From contig JBEKEM010000004.1 in the NCBI GenBank assembly GCA_050013835.1, positions 62,001-126,000 on the forward strand: 64,000 bases of DNA. Direction: 5' to 3'. Numbering within the stretch: position 1 is the stretch's first letter; each line of letters starts with the position of its first letter. Origin of the DNA: Bog-793 sp050013835. Its GTDB lineage: Bacteria > Actinomycetota > Acidimicrobiia > Acidimicrobiales > Bog-793. The notes beneath the pieces are model-generated. The model was not told where the DNA came from and did no database searches. It was given only the letters and a program-made list of their open reading frames with translations. Of this stretch, positions 1 through 9,156 are shown in pieces. The position numbers were made by a program, and so were the translations under genes.

Positions 1-1892
1 TCGCCGTCTCGCAGCGCTCCCATGTCGCCTACAGCTTCCTCACCTCCGGGTCGCTCCGCCTCGACCAACTCCCCCTGCTCCTCGCGCCCCACATCCTCGG
101 TGGGGGCCCGATCGGGCTCGCCCCCTACGTCGGGAGCTACAACCTCGCCGAGATCGACGCCTATCCCGGCATACTCGCCCTCATCGCCGTCGTCGCCCTG
201 GCCTGGCGGTGGCGGTCGCCGCAGGCGTCGCGCATCCGCATCTGGTACCTGATCGGGGCCGCCGGGCTCGTCATCGCCGTCGGGTCGGCGACGCCACTGC
301 CGCACCTGCTCGCGCGACTCCCCATCCTCGACGACAGCCGCCTCCCGAGCCGCGCCCTTCTGCTCGTCGCCCTCGCCTCGTCGGTCCTCTATGCCCACTG
401 GGTGGCGGAGGTCCTCGATCCCGGGAGCGTGCTCCCCGTAGCGCGGCCACCGGGGCCCGGCTCGTGGCGCCTCCGCCTGGAGCGCTCCTCGGCGCTCGCC
501 GTGCCCGGGGCGATCCTCCTCCTGCTCGCCACCGTCGCCATCGGCGGCAAGACGGTCGCGCGCGCCTTCACCCGGGGAGGGCTCGGGCCGTGGACGGTCG
601 CCCGCGTCGCGCCCTATCTCGTCGTCGCCGCCCTCGTCGCGCTGGCCGCGGCGTGGTTCCTTGTCTTCGGACCGGGGCTCGTGCGGCGGCGCCGCGTCGC
701 CGCCCTCGTCGCGCTGGCCGTCGTGGACCTCGTCGTGTTCCTCGCCAACCAGAGCTCGCTCGCGCCGGTGCGGGCGAGCGAGCTCGGCCAGCCCAGCCGG
801 CTCGAGCGCGAGCTCGCCGCCGCCGTCGGCAAGCACGGGCGCTTCCTCGTCGTCGACCACCTCCGTCGCGGCGGTGCCGAGCTGAACGAGATCGGGGCGC
901 CGAACCTCAACGTCTTCACCGGGCTAGCCAGCGTCCAGGGCTACGGCTCGCTCACGTGGGGCCCCTACGCGCAGGCGACGGGGACGCACGGCCAGAACAG
1001 GGCGGCGCCCGGGGCCTTCTCGACGGGTGTTTTCGACTCGCTCGACGTTCGGGCGCTGCTCGTGCTGCCCTGGGCGTTCGAGTCCCGGGTGACACCGGCA
1101 AACCCGGGGGTCGTGCGCATCGCGCGCGCGACCCCGACGACGCGCTACTTCGGGGGCGCGGTCGACGTCACCTCGGTCCGGATCGCGGGCGGGCGGGGCT
1201 GGCCGCCTTCCGCCCTCGGCGCCGAGGCGCGCGGCATCCGGCTGCTCGGCATGCACCGGCAAGGCGCGCCGGCCCGCGTCGTCGTCGGCGCGCGAGAAGC
1301 CACCGCCTACTTCCGGCCCGGGCTGCGCAGCTTCGGGCTCGTGCTCCCCGCGGCCGGGACGGCACCTCGCAGTGTCGCCGTCGAGGTGGCACGACCCGGC
1401 GGCCGACCGTTCTCGCCGACCGGGCTGCTCGCCGCGACCGTGACGCCGCCGCACTGGCGGATCGCCGGGTCGCTCGGGGTCTACCTCCTGCTCACCGACA
1501 CCCGCGCCTACGGCCCGCTCACGACCTTCGCGCCGTCGGGGACGAGACGCCTCGCCGCCGACGTGCGGGTCGTCTCCTCGTCGCCCTGGACGCCCGCCGA
1601 GACGGTCGAAGTGGACACCGCGCGACCAGTGCTCCTCGTCCGCGGCGTCGCCGACCTCCCCGGCTGGCAAGCCACGGTGACCAGCGGGGGCCGCGTCGAA
1701 CGGGTCCGACTGCGCCGTTACGGCGTCGTGCAGGCGGTCGAGCTCGCGGCGGGGCGGTCGGTCGTCACCTTCCGCTACCAGCCGCCGGGGCTGTCGACCG
1801 CCCTCGCGCTCGCCGCCGTCGGCTGCGCGCTCCTCGCCGCCCTGGGGCTAGTCGACCTGCGGCTCGCCCGGCGGCGCCGAACGCCCACCTGA
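1..1892 (+). CDS. YfhO-like polytopic membrane protein, 3' part
   Basis: The reading frame is open from base 3 to the TGA at 1890-1892, so the gene begins left of the window; about 629 residues are visible. Several hydrophobic helices lie in the first 200 residues and near residues 175-240, followed by a long extracytoplasmic part and a last helix before an Arg-rich end. The C-terminal pattern 'LPGW.A.V' followed by 'F.Y.PP' just before the last helix is what I know from the YfhO family of large bacterial membrane proteins, which are linked to glycosylation of lipoteichoic acid in Firmicutes; in Actinobacteria the role is not settled. The stop codon lies inside the convergent gene at 1848-2570. 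Function is inferred from the family only. Confidence 0.75.
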   Translation, partial: AVSQRSHVAYSFLTSGSLRLDQLPLLLAPHILGGGPIGLAPYVGSYNLAEIDAYPGILALIAVVALAWRWRSPQASRIRIWYLIGAAGLVIAVGSATPLPHLLARLPILDDSRLPSRALLLVALASSVLYAHWVAEVLDPGSVLPVARPPGPGSWRLRLERSSALAVPGAILLLLATVAIGGKTVARAFTRGGLGPWTVARVAPYLVVAALVALAAAWFLVFGPGLVRRRRVAALVALAVVDLVVFLANQSSLAPVRASELGQPSRLERELAAAVGKHGRFLVVDHLRRGGAELNEIGAPNLNVFTGLASVQGYGSLTWGPYAQATGTHGQNRAAPGAFSTGVFDSLDVRALLVLPWAFESRVTPANPGVVRIARATPTTRYFGGAVDVTSVRIAGGRGWPPSALGAEARGIRLLGMHRQGAPARVVVGAREATAYFRPGLRSFGLVLPAAGTAPRSVAVEVARPGGRPFSPTGLLAATVTPPHWRIAGSLGVYLLLTDTRAYGPLTTFAPSGTRRLAADVRVVSSSPWTPAETVEVDTARPVLLVRGVADLPGWQATVTSGGRVERVRLRRYGVVQAVELAAGRSVVTFRYQPPGLSTALALAAVGCALLAALGLVDLRLARRRRTPT

Positions 1893-2570
1893 CGGCTCAC
1901 CCGGGGCGCGCCAGAACGGCAGGTCGAGCAGCGCCAAGAGCACAAGGGCGACCCCGGCCGCGCTCACCACGTACCACGGCCACGGTCCGAGCAGTCGCAG
2001 CACCGTCCACTCGCCCGGGGGGCGCCGCAGGAACATGTAGTTGGCGCCCGTCACGCCGTCGATGAGCCCGACGAAGGCCGTGTAGGCCGCGGTGATCGCG
2101 AACACCCGAACGACCGCCCTGGGGCGCGGCCGGATACCCATCCCCACGACCAGGAAGAAGGCCGCGAGCACGATCCCGACGTGGCCGACGACGTACTCGA
2201 AGAACACGAGATGTGGGAAGGCGACGCCAAGGTCCGGGGTCAGCACCGCCTGCAGCGTCCCGGCGAGCCCGACGAAGTAGGTCAGCTCGACGAGCAGCGG
2301 GATCCGCCACCAGCAGGCGATCGCGGCCACGACGACCCCCGCGTTGCAGAGTGCGAGCGGCAGCGAGGTTTCCACCGACCACGTCCTCGCCACGACGAGA
2401 CCGACGCTGTAGGCGACGATGTCCGCCGCGAGCGCCAGGCCGACGAGGCGCGCGACGACGATCCGCCAGGGACCGGGACGGCGCCGGGCCGCGACGCACA
2501 GCCCGGCGCACACCAGCGCGCCCAGCCCGACGGCCGACCAGTAGGCGGTCGGGGAGACGACGGCGAACAC
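1848..2570 (-). CDS. TIGR02206 (YwaF) family integral membrane protein
   Basis: 240 residues with about seven hydrophobic helices and a short Pro/Gly-rich cytoplasmic tail. Motifs such as 'LPLALCN' (about residue 70), 'LAGTLQAVLTPD' (about 102) and 'FPHLVFFEYVVGH' (about 117) fit the YwaF/TP0381 family of membrane proteins (TIGR02206), whose biochemical role is unknown. The last 45 bases overlap the 3' end of the convergent membrane protein gene, so the two transcripts run into each other. The ATG start is the first in frame and precedes the first helix directly. Confidence 0.82.
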   Translation of the reverse strand: MFAVVSPTAYWSAVGLGALVCAGLCVAARRRPGPWRIVVARLVGLALAADIVAYSVGLVVARTWSVETSLPLALCNAGVVVAAIACWWRIPLLVELTYFVGLAGTLQAVLTPDLGVAFPHLVFFEYVVGHVGIVLAAFFLVVGMGIRPRPRAVVRVFAITAAYTAFVGLIDGVTGANYMFLRRPPGEWTVLRLLGPWPWYVVSAAGVALVLLALLDLPFWRAPGEPSGGRSAPPGEPQVD

Positions 2571-3024
2571 CCCTCCATCCTGGCGCGATCACCCCGCCAC
2601 GTCGGCGCGCGAAAACGACGGGGACGGATGGAACAATCGTGCCGCTTCCGTTGTTGGACAAACTGGGTCCGAAAGAGGCCCACCGGGGCGGTCGGCAACT
2701 ATGGCAGTTATCGACCTCCCCGACCGAAGGACGAGTCTGGGGGTTGTCCGGGCAGCTGTCCGGGCAGGCATTGACAGCGGAAGACCGCAATCGCTCAGGG
2801 TGTTGCGGTGCACAGGAGCAGGGTGGGCTCGCTCTCCGCCGCTGTCAGAGGCCCTCGCCCTTCGGGACAGGCGAATACGGGGTGCCCGTTCCGTGTGATG
2901 GCGGGACGGGCGCCTCGTCGCGTCGGCGGCCAGCGCCCGCCGGCCGTCCGACACCGGGGCGAGGGGGAGGCGACCTCCGGCCGGGAAGAACCCGTTACTT
3001 CCCTGCCCCGCAAAGCCGCGGCGC
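2571..3024. other. Gap with no recognisable gene
   Basis: Several frames are open here because of the high GC content, but none has a believable start, a family match or a steady codon pattern. An 11-bp direct repeat (tgtccgggcag, 1 bp apart) sits at 2745-2767. The stretch may hold the promoter of the YwaF-like gene, which points left from 2570. I see no tRNA or IS ends. Confidence 0.4.
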
Positions 3025-3255
3025 CTAGTACCGGGGCGGGACCGCCCTGCCGGACCGGGACCCCTTCTGGGCCGGGTGCCGGGTCCAGCTGTCGACGAAG
3101 GCGTGGGCCCGATGGCACGCCTCCGACACCGAAGCGCCTTGCGAGTACGAGTTCCGGGCGACGGTGGCAGCCCGGTTGGCGGTGGCACCATCGCCCGGCC
3201 GCTCCTCGATGACCCACGAGCGGACTGCTTCCGCGAGCAAGCGGTCGTTCCTCAA
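3025..3255 (-). CDS. Small hypothetical protein downstream of MFS exporter
   Basis: A 76-residue frame starting at TTG 3255, whose TTGA overlaps the TGA of the exporter gene at 3252-3254. A GGGGGGAGGTGG run lies 5-9 bases upstream, a strong ribosome-binding site for this start; GTG 3264 is the alternative. The first 45 residues look protein-like (an acidic/basic helix, then 'NRAATVARNSYSQGASVSEACHRA' in type), while the last 20 are basic and low in complexity. A possible promoter TTGTCG-18 bp-TAGCTT lies just upstream inside the exporter's tail. I do not recognise a family. It could also be a spurious frame. Confidence 0.35.
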   Translation of the reverse strand: MRNDRLLAEAVRSWVIEERPGDGATANRAATVARNSYSQGASVSEACHRAHAFVDSWTRHPAQKGSRSGRAVPPRY

Positions 3256-5072
3256 GGCAACCACCTCCCCCCCGAAGCTAGGCCCACGCCACCCCGGGCG
3301 ACAATCCGCGCTCCCGCCTCCAGTCCGGCTGCCGGCGCCGGGGACCGGTCCGCCCGCCGGGCGGGTGTTGACCTCGTCCCTCCCGGCACGCCCACCCGGT
3401 GCAAACACGCAGGTCCTGGCGTTGGCGATGAGGACGGGATCGACCTAGCCGGTATCGTCGGGGCGCCCGGGGGTGCCTCGGGGTCACCGGCGATGCGCTC
3501 GCCCGCCGACGAGGCGCCGCGACTCGGCAGCACCACGAAAACGAGGACCGCCGCGCCGGCGACGACGATGCCGCCGACCAGCTGGGCCAGGTCCATCCCG
3601 CTCACGAAGGCGTACCTGGCGAGCCGGGCGAGGGCAGCACCGACCGACCCGGCCCGGCCGGCGACGGCGAGGGCGCCGCCGAGCGACCCGGTGATGACAT
3701 GGCGGACCGATTGCGGCATCTTGTAGGCCGACAGCACCCGGGTCAGCCGGTCGGCGTACCGGGTGTTGAGAATGCTCCCGAACACACCGACGCCGAGCGC
3801 GCCCCCTGTCTGCAGCACGGTGCTGTTCGTGGCCGAGCCCACGCCGAGCTGGGAGAGCGGGAGCGACCCCATCACCGACTCCGTGCACGGCGCCAGCGCC
3901 AGCCCGACCCCGGTGCCAATCACAAAGAGCGCCGGGAGCGCGTCGAGGTACGTGCCGTGGACGGTGATCCGCGAGAGCAGCACGAAGCCGACGGCGATGG
4001 CCGCAAGGCCCGCGAACACGACCGGCTTCGTGCCCACGTGGCGGACGGCGAGGGTCGAGGCCGGCGCCGCGAACAGCAGCACCGCGGCGATGGGCGCGAT
4101 CCGCAGGCCCGTCTGCAACGGGCTGTAGCCGAGCTCGAACTGCAGGTACTGGGTGAGCAGGAACAGCGCCCCCATGAGGGCGAAGATCACGAGACCCATC
4201 GCCCCGATCGCGGCGGAGAAGCGACGCGATCTGAAAAACGAAAGCTCGAGCATCGGATGCGTCGAGTGACGCTCCCACCAACCGAAAGCGGCAAGGACGA
4301 CGGCCGCGGCCGCGATCGCCCCGATGATCGCGGGCGAGGTCCAGGCTCGGTTGGGCGCCTCGATGATCCCCCAGAGCAGGAGGCCCATGCCGAGGATCGA
4401 GAGCAGGGCACCGACGAGATCCGGCCGCTTGCTCTCCGGGTTGAGGGAGTTCGGCACGAACCAGGCCGCGGCGCACAGTCCCACGAGCGCGATCGGCACG
4501 TTGACCAGGAAGACCGACCCCCACCAGTAGTGGGCGAGCAACCAGCCGCCGGCCACGGGCCCGATGGCGACGCCGAGGCCGGTCGTCCCCGACCAGATGC
4601 CGATCGCCTGGAGCCGTTCGTCGTCGGCCGTGAAGACGCTGCCGAGGATCGACAGCGTCGAGGGCATGATCGCCGCGCCACCGATCCCCATGAAGGCGCG
4701 GGCGGCGATGAGCCGGTCCGGCGTCGTGGCGAAGGCCGAGGTCGCGGAGCCCGCGGCGAACAGCGCGAGGCCGGCCATGAAGACCCACTTGCGCCCGACC
4801 CGGTCGCCGAGACTGCCGACGACGAGCAGCAATCCGGCGAAGACGACGACGTAGGCGTCGACCATCCACTGCAACTGGCTCGACGTGGCGTGCATCGCGC
4901 GCACGATCGACGGGAGGGCGACGTTGAGGATCGTGCTGTCGAGGCTGACGACCAGCAGGCTGACACAGAGCACCGCGAGGATGACGCGTCGGTGGAGCGG
5001 CCGCGACAAAGCGACCGGGTCCGGTGCCGAAAGCGCCGTGCCGGCCCCGCGGCCGGCCGCGGTGGGCGCCAT
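3252..5072 (-). CDS. DHA2-type MFS drug exporter (14 helices)
   Basis: Proton-driven efflux pump of the EmrB/QacA (DHA2) group. Visible signatures are 'LDSTILNVALP' in helix 1 (Asp45), the loop 2-3 motif GDRVGRK at residues 89-95, and the 'GPVAGGWLL' motif C of antiporters in helix 5. ATG 5072 is chosen rather than upstream starts because it leaves about 25 residues before helix 1. The membrane domain ends near residue 515. About 85 further residues rich in Pro, Ala, Arg and Ser follow, which is unusual for the family and may be read-through past a lost stop codon. Substrate unknown. No regulator gene is next to it. Confidence 0.85.
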   Translation of the reverse strand: MAPTAAGRGAGTALSAPDPVALSRPLHRRVILAVLCVSLLVVSLDSTILNVALPSIVRAMHATSSQLQWMVDAYVVVFAGLLLVVGSLGDRVGRKWVFMAGLALFAAGSATSAFATTPDRLIAARAFMGIGGAAIMPSTLSILGSVFTADDERLQAIGIWSGTTGLGVAIGPVAGGWLLAHYWWGSVFLVNVPIALVGLCAAAWFVPNSLNPESKRPDLVGALLSILGMGLLLWGIIEAPNRAWTSPAIIGAIAAAAVVLAAFGWWERHSTHPMLELSFFRSRRFSAAIGAMGLVIFALMGALFLLTQYLQFELGYSPLQTGLRIAPIAAVLLFAAPASTLAVRHVGTKPVVFAGLAAIAVGFVLLSRITVHGTYLDALPALFVIGTGVGLALAPCTESVMGSLPLSQLGVGSATNSTVLQTGGALGVGVFGSILNTRYADRLTRVLSAYKMPQSVRHVITGSLGGALAVAGRAGSVGAALARLARYAFVSGMDLAQLVGGIVVAGAAVLVFVVLPSRGASSAGERIAGDPEAPPGAPTIPARSIPSSSPTPGPACLHRVGVPGGTRSTPARRADRSPAPAAGLEAGARIVARGGVGLASGGRWLP

Positions 5073-5255
5073 CGGCTCAGATCGGTCCGCGCCGGCGCGC
5101 CGGGCCAGAGAACAAGGTCCCACACCCCGCACCGGGGACGGCGGACCGGCGACGGGAACGCCGGGAGGGTGCCGCGCCTTCGCGCCGCGCGCGGGCGACG
5201 TTCGACGAAGACATCACCGGAACCGGCACAAGACCGGCTTTTCAGCTGGAATAAG

Positions 5256-5337
5256 TGGGCCGGGTAGGATTTGAACCTACGTAGGCAGTGCCAGCAGATT
5301 TACAGTCTGCCCCCGTTGTCCGCTTGGGTACCGACCC
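5256..5337 (-). tRNA. tRNA-Tyr (anticodon GTA)
   Basis: Read on the minus strand, an 82-nt cloverleaf starts GGGTCGG at 5337 and ends CCGGCCC plus discriminator A at 5256. The seven-pair acceptor stem is complete with one G-U pair. The anticodon stem gcaga/tctgc encloses ctgtaaa, giving GTA (+ strand tac at 5301-5303). The T arm carries the usual ggttcaaatcc. The extra-long variable arm expected for tRNA-Tyr is present. CCA is not encoded. Confidence 0.95.
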
Positions 5338-5441
5338 GCGAAACGACGAGGATAACCGATGGCAACACCCCCGCGGTGGGCCGGGCGACGCACGCCGCAG
5401 CCGTCCGGAGGCGGGTCGCCGCCACCGGTAGCGTGGGGGCC

Positions 5442-5930
5442 ATGCCGAGCTTCGATGTCACCTCCGAGATCGACTACCAGGAAGTGCGCAACGCCGTCGA
5501 CCAGGCTTCCCGCGAGGTCGCGACGCGGTTCGACTTCAAGAACACCGGCGCCTCGCTCGAGCTCGAGCCGCACGAGATCGTCCTCAACGCCCCCACCGAG
5601 GACCGCCTGCGCGCCCTTTCCCAGGTGCTCGAGGAGAAGCTCGTCCGCCGCCAGGTGTCGCTGAAGGCCCTCTCCTACGGCAAGGTCGAAGAGGCCGCCA
5701 AGGCGACCGTCCGCCAGCACGTCGCCCTGCAGGCCGGGATCTCGGCCGACCACGCACGGCGGATCAACAAGATCGTGAAGGAGCTCAACCTGAAAGGCGT
5801 CACCTCCCAGGCCCAGGGCGACCAGGTGCGCGTCTCGGGCAAGAAGCGCGACGACCTCCAGGCCGTGATCGCCCGGCTGAAGGCCGAGGACCTCGGCATC
5901 CCGATCCAGTTCGGCAACTTCCGCGACTGA
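5442..5930 (+). CDS. yajQ: YajQ family nucleotide-binding protein
   Basis: 162 residues, the usual YajQ (DUF520) length, made of two ferredoxin-like halves. It begins MPSFDVTSEID and contains 'RFDFKNTGASLEL', 'INKIVKELNLKGVTSQAQGDQ' in type and ends 'IQFGNFRD', all family hallmarks. Some homologues bind cyclic di-GMP and act as effectors; in others binding to nucleic acid or GTP has been reported, so the role here is open. An upstream in-frame extension to 5271 covers the tRNA and has no homology, so ATG 5442 is taken. The gene converges on nuoN with 68 bp between them. Confidence 0.93.
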   Translation: MPSFDVTSEIDYQEVRNAVDQASREVATRFDFKNTGASLELEPHEIVLNAPTEDRLRALSQVLEEKLVRRQVSLKALSYGKVEEAAKATVRQHVALQAGISADHARRINKIVKELNLKGVTSQAQGDQVRVSGKKRDDLQAVIARLKAEDLGIPIQFGNFRD

Positions 5931-5998
5931 TCGGCGGCGCCTCGGGGCGGTGGGCTCGCCGTGCTCCCGCCGTCGGGGCGCAGGCCGGCCCGAGCCCG

Positions 5999-7570
5999 TC
6001 AGTGGAAGATGAGCGTCGCGGCCCTCGCGAAGTCGATGAGCGGCTGGGGCCAGACCCCGAACACGACGGTCACGCCGACCGTCACGGCGAGGGCGAGGGC
6101 GGTCGATGGCGCCACGACCAAACGGTCGACACGGGCGCCGACGAGGGTCGCGACGCCCCCGTCCGGGACCCTCGCCGACGGGACCTCCCCGGCGGCCTCG
6201 TCGGCGGGCCGGCCCGAGAGCATCAGCAGCACGAGGCGCAGGTAGAAAAAGACGGCGATCGCCGCCGAAGCCATGGCGATGACGGCGAGGGCGTAGCTGT
6301 GCGCGTCGACGGACGCCGACACGACGTAGAACTTGGCGAAGAACCCCGTCGTGAACGGGACGCCCGCCTGGGCGAGCAACAGCACCCCGAAGACAGTCGC
6401 CAGCAGCGGGTTGCGAGCGGCCAGACCCCGGTAGTCCTCCAGGTCGTGACGGCGGTCGCCCTTGGCCCCGACGACGCCGACGACGGCGAAGCTGCCGAGC
6501 ACCATGAAGGCGTAGGCGAACACGTAGTAGACGCCCGCCGCCACACCCTTCGTCGTCGCCGCCTGCAGGCCGACGAGGACGAACCCGGCGTGGTTGATCG
6601 ACGAGTAGGCGAGCATCCGTTTCACGTCGCGCTGGGCGAGGGCGACCGTCGCGCCGCCGAGGAGCGTCACGGCGGCGATCGCCCAGATGAGCGGCTGCCA
6701 GTCCCCGCGCAGCGTCGGGAACGTCGCGACGAAGACCCGCAGGAACGCCGCAAAACCCCCGGCCTTGGCGAGCGCCGCCATGAAGCCCGTCACCGGGGTC
6801 GGCGCCCCCTGGTAGACGTCGGGGGTCCACATGTGGAACGGCACCGCCGCCACCTTGAACGAGAAGCCGACGAGCAGCAGGGCGATCCCGGCGAGCAGCA
6901 CGCCGTTGGCGGTGATCACGTTGTGGGCGAGGAAAGCCCCGATCTCCGGCAGGTTCGTCGACCCGGTCGCGCCGTAGACGAGGGCGATGCCGTAGACGAA
7001 GACCGCCGAGGAGAAGGCCCCCAGGACGAAGTACTTGATCGCCGCCTCCTGCGAGGTCTGGCGGCGGCGGTCGAAACCCGCCATCACGTAGAGCGGGATC
7101 GAGAGCACCTCGAGGGCGAGAAAGATGAGGACGAGGTCGTTCGCCGAGGCCATCAGCATCGCCCCTGACCCCGAGATGAGGGCGAGGGCGTAGTACTCGC
7201 AACCGGCGACACCCTCGCGCCGCAGGTACCCGGAGCCGAGGATCGCCGCCACGACGAGGATCGACGGCACGAGGACGAGGAAGTAGACGGCGAAACCGTC
7301 GACGTCGACCGAGTGCGCGACGGTCGTGAAGGCGCCGTGGTCCTGCACGTCCCGCCACAGCCGCAGTGAGGCGACGAGCGCCGCCGCGGCGATGGCGGCC
7401 GTCATGGCGGCGTAGACGCCAGTGGGGGGCTGGCGCGAGGTCGTCGCCGAGATGCCGATGAGCACCAGCACGCCGCCCAGGAGGATCAGCTCCGGGAGCA
7501 GCGCCGTGTAGTCGATGTGCGGGATGGCGAGTCCCGAGACGACGGCGAGGAGGGCTGCCGAGACCGTCAC
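5999..7570 (-). CDS. nuoN: NADH-quinone oxidoreductase subunit N
   Basis: Antiporter-like proton-pumping subunit of complex I, 523 residues with about 14 helices. Proton-channel features are visible: 'LALEVLSIPLYVMAG' with its conserved Glu, a Lys in 'FSFKVAAVPFHMWTPDVYQGAPTPVTG' and 'AKAGGFAAFLRV'. The GTG start (7570) forms a GTGA overlap with the nuoM stop, so the two are translationally coupled. It is the last gene of the nuo operon; only yajQ, facing it, follows. Confidence 0.95.
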   Translation of the reverse strand: MTVSAALLAVVSGLAIPHIDYTALLPELILLGGVLVLIGISATTSRQPPTGVYAAMTAAIAAAALVASLRLWRDVQDHGAFTTVAHSVDVDGFAVYFLVLVPSILVVAAILGSGYLRREGVAGCEYYALALISGSGAMLMASANDLVLIFLALEVLSIPLYVMAGFDRRRQTSQEAAIKYFVLGAFSSAVFVYGIALVYGATGSTNLPEIGAFLAHNVITANGVLLAGIALLLVGFSFKVAAVPFHMWTPDVYQGAPTPVTGFMAALAKAGGFAAFLRVFVATFPTLRGDWQPLIWAIAAVTLLGGATVALAQRDVKRMLAYSSINHAGFVLVGLQAATTKGVAAGVYYVFAYAFMVLGSFAVVGVVGAKGDRRHDLEDYRGLAARNPLLATVFGVLLLAQAGVPFTTGFFAKFYVVSASVDAHSYALAVIAMASAAIAVFFYLRLVLLMLSGRPADEAAGEVPSARVPDGGVATLVGARVDRLVVAPSTALALAVTVGVTVVFGVWPQPLIDFARAATLIFH

Positions 7571-9156
7571 TTCGCCACCTCGCCCGGCGACGTCGGGTCG
7601 GGCTGGCCGGCCGCCGGGATGTTCGGGTGCGCCACCTGCTCGACGTGGGTGATGAGCTGGTTGACCGAGGGCGTGATCCGGTCGAGGACGGGCCTCGGGT
7701 AGACGCCGAGGGCGACGATGGCCACGATGAGCGGCGCCAGCACGGCACCCTCCCGCCAGGTGATCTCGCGGAAGGGCTTGTCCCGCTCCGACGGTTTCTC
7801 CTGGCCGTGGAAGACCTGCTGGTACGCCCAGAGCAGGTAGACAGCGGCGAGCACCACGCCCACCACGGCGACGACCGCCCACCAGCGGTGGGTGAGGAAG
7901 GTGCCGGCGAGGATGAGGAACTCGCCGACGAAGCCGTTCAGCCCCGGCACGCCGATAGCCGCCAGCACGACGACGGTGAACGTCGCCGCCATCACCGGCG
8001 CGCGCTGCTGGAGCCCGCCGAGGTCCTCGACGTTCATCGTCTGGCGCCGGCGGTAGAGCATCGCGACGAGCAGGAAGAGCGCCGCCGTGACGATCCCGTG
8101 GTTCACCATCTGTAGAACGGCACCGGAGACCGCCTCGCCGGTGAGGGCGAAGGCGCCGATCACGATGAACCCGATGTGCGCGAGCGACGAGTAGGCGACG
8201 AGCCGCTTCAGGTCCTTCTGCACGGCGGCGACGATCGCCCCGTAGATGACGCCGACGACCCCGAGCGTGAGGAACACGGGGGCGAGCACGACGGTCGCGT
8301 GCGGGAACAGCCCGAGGTCGAATCGGACGATGCCGTAGGTGCCGAGCTTGGCCGTGACACCCGCCAGCAGCACAGAACCGGCGACCGGTGCCTCCCGGTA
8401 GGCGTCCGGCGACCAGGTGTGGAACGGGAAGAGCGGCGCCTTCACGGCGAACGCGGCGGTGAACGCCAGCAGCAGCAGCACCCCCGCCGCACCCGAGAGG
8501 TGGGTCGCGGCGAGCTGGCGGATGTCGAACGTCGTCACGCCGGTCTGCGTGGCGTGGATCGCGACGAGCGACACGATGCCGACGAGCATCACCGCCGAGC
8601 CGGAGAAGGTGTAGATGAAGAACTTCATCGCCGCGTGGTTCCGCCGCTCGTGCCCCCAGCCGCCGATGATGAAGTACACGGGGACCAGGGTCGTCTCGAA
8701 GAACAGGAAGAACAGCAGCAGGTCGAGCGAAAGGAAGCTCCCGAGGCAGGCCGCCTCGAGGAGGAGGATCCAGACCGTGAACGACTTCGGGTTCTTCCGC
8801 TCCCCTGCTCCCACGAGGGCGAGCAGGAACAGCAACGCCGAGAGCAGGACCAGGAACAACGAGATCCCGTCGACGCCGAGGTTCCACGAGATGCCGAGCG
8901 AAGCGACCCAGGGGTGGTCCGAGACCATCTGGTAGCCGCCGAAGCCCGCTCGGAACTCGTCGAGCACGGCGGCGGCGATCCCGGCCACGCCGAGCGCGCC
9001 CGCCAGCCCGACGGCGCGGATCGCCCACCCGGCGCGCCGCGGCAACACCAGGGTGAGGAGCGCCGCGGCCACGGGCACGAGGACGAGCGCCGTGAGGAAC
9101 GGGAAGGCGCGCTGACCGGCGACGGCGAGCCCGAGCACCGCGGCGTGGGTGGTCAT
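7567..9156 (-). CDS. nuoM: NADH-quinone oxidoreductase subunit M
   Basis: 529-residue antiporter-like subunit of complex I in the cytoplasmic membrane. The run 'FFFETTLVPVYFIIGGWG' holds the conserved Glu of the family, and 'AVKAPLFPFHTWSPDAYREAP' holds the channel Lys and His. 'LGGLQQRAPVMA' and 'GLNGFVGEFLIL' are typical NuoM segments. ATG 9156 overlaps the nuoL stop (ATGA). The stop overlaps the nuoN GTG. Confidence 0.96.
   Translation of the reverse strand: MTTHAAVLGLAVAGQRAFPFLTALVLVPVAAALLTLVLPRRAGWAIRAVGLAGALGVAGIAAAVLDEFRAGFGGYQMVSDHPWVASLGISWNLGVDGISLFLVLLSALLFLLALVGAGERKNPKSFTVWILLLEAACLGSFLSLDLLLFFLFFETTLVPVYFIIGGWGHERRNHAAMKFFIYTFSGSAVMLVGIVSLVAIHATQTGVTTFDIRQLAATHLSGAAGVLLLLAFTAAFAVKAPLFPFHTWSPDAYREAPVAGSVLLAGVTAKLGTYGIVRFDLGLFPHATVVLAPVFLTLGVVGVIYGAIVAAVQKDLKRLVAYSSLAHIGFIVIGAFALTGEAVSGAVLQMVNHGIVTAALFLLVAMLYRRRQTMNVEDLGGLQQRAPVMAATFTVVVLAAIGVPGLNGFVGEFLILAGTFLTHRWWAVVAVVGVVLAAVYLLWAYQQVFHGQEKPSERDKPFREITWREGAVLAPLIVAIVALGVYPRPVLDRITPSVNQLITHVEQVAHPNIPAAGQPDPTSPGEVAK

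Noticed and set aside
2213..3028. 271-codon plus-strand frame
   Set aside because: Its first part is antisense to the YwaF-like gene, and the rest has no protein-like character.
3699..5267. 522-codon frame antisense to the MFS exporter
   Set aside because: Arg/Glu/Asp-rich shadow of the exporter, without any family feature.
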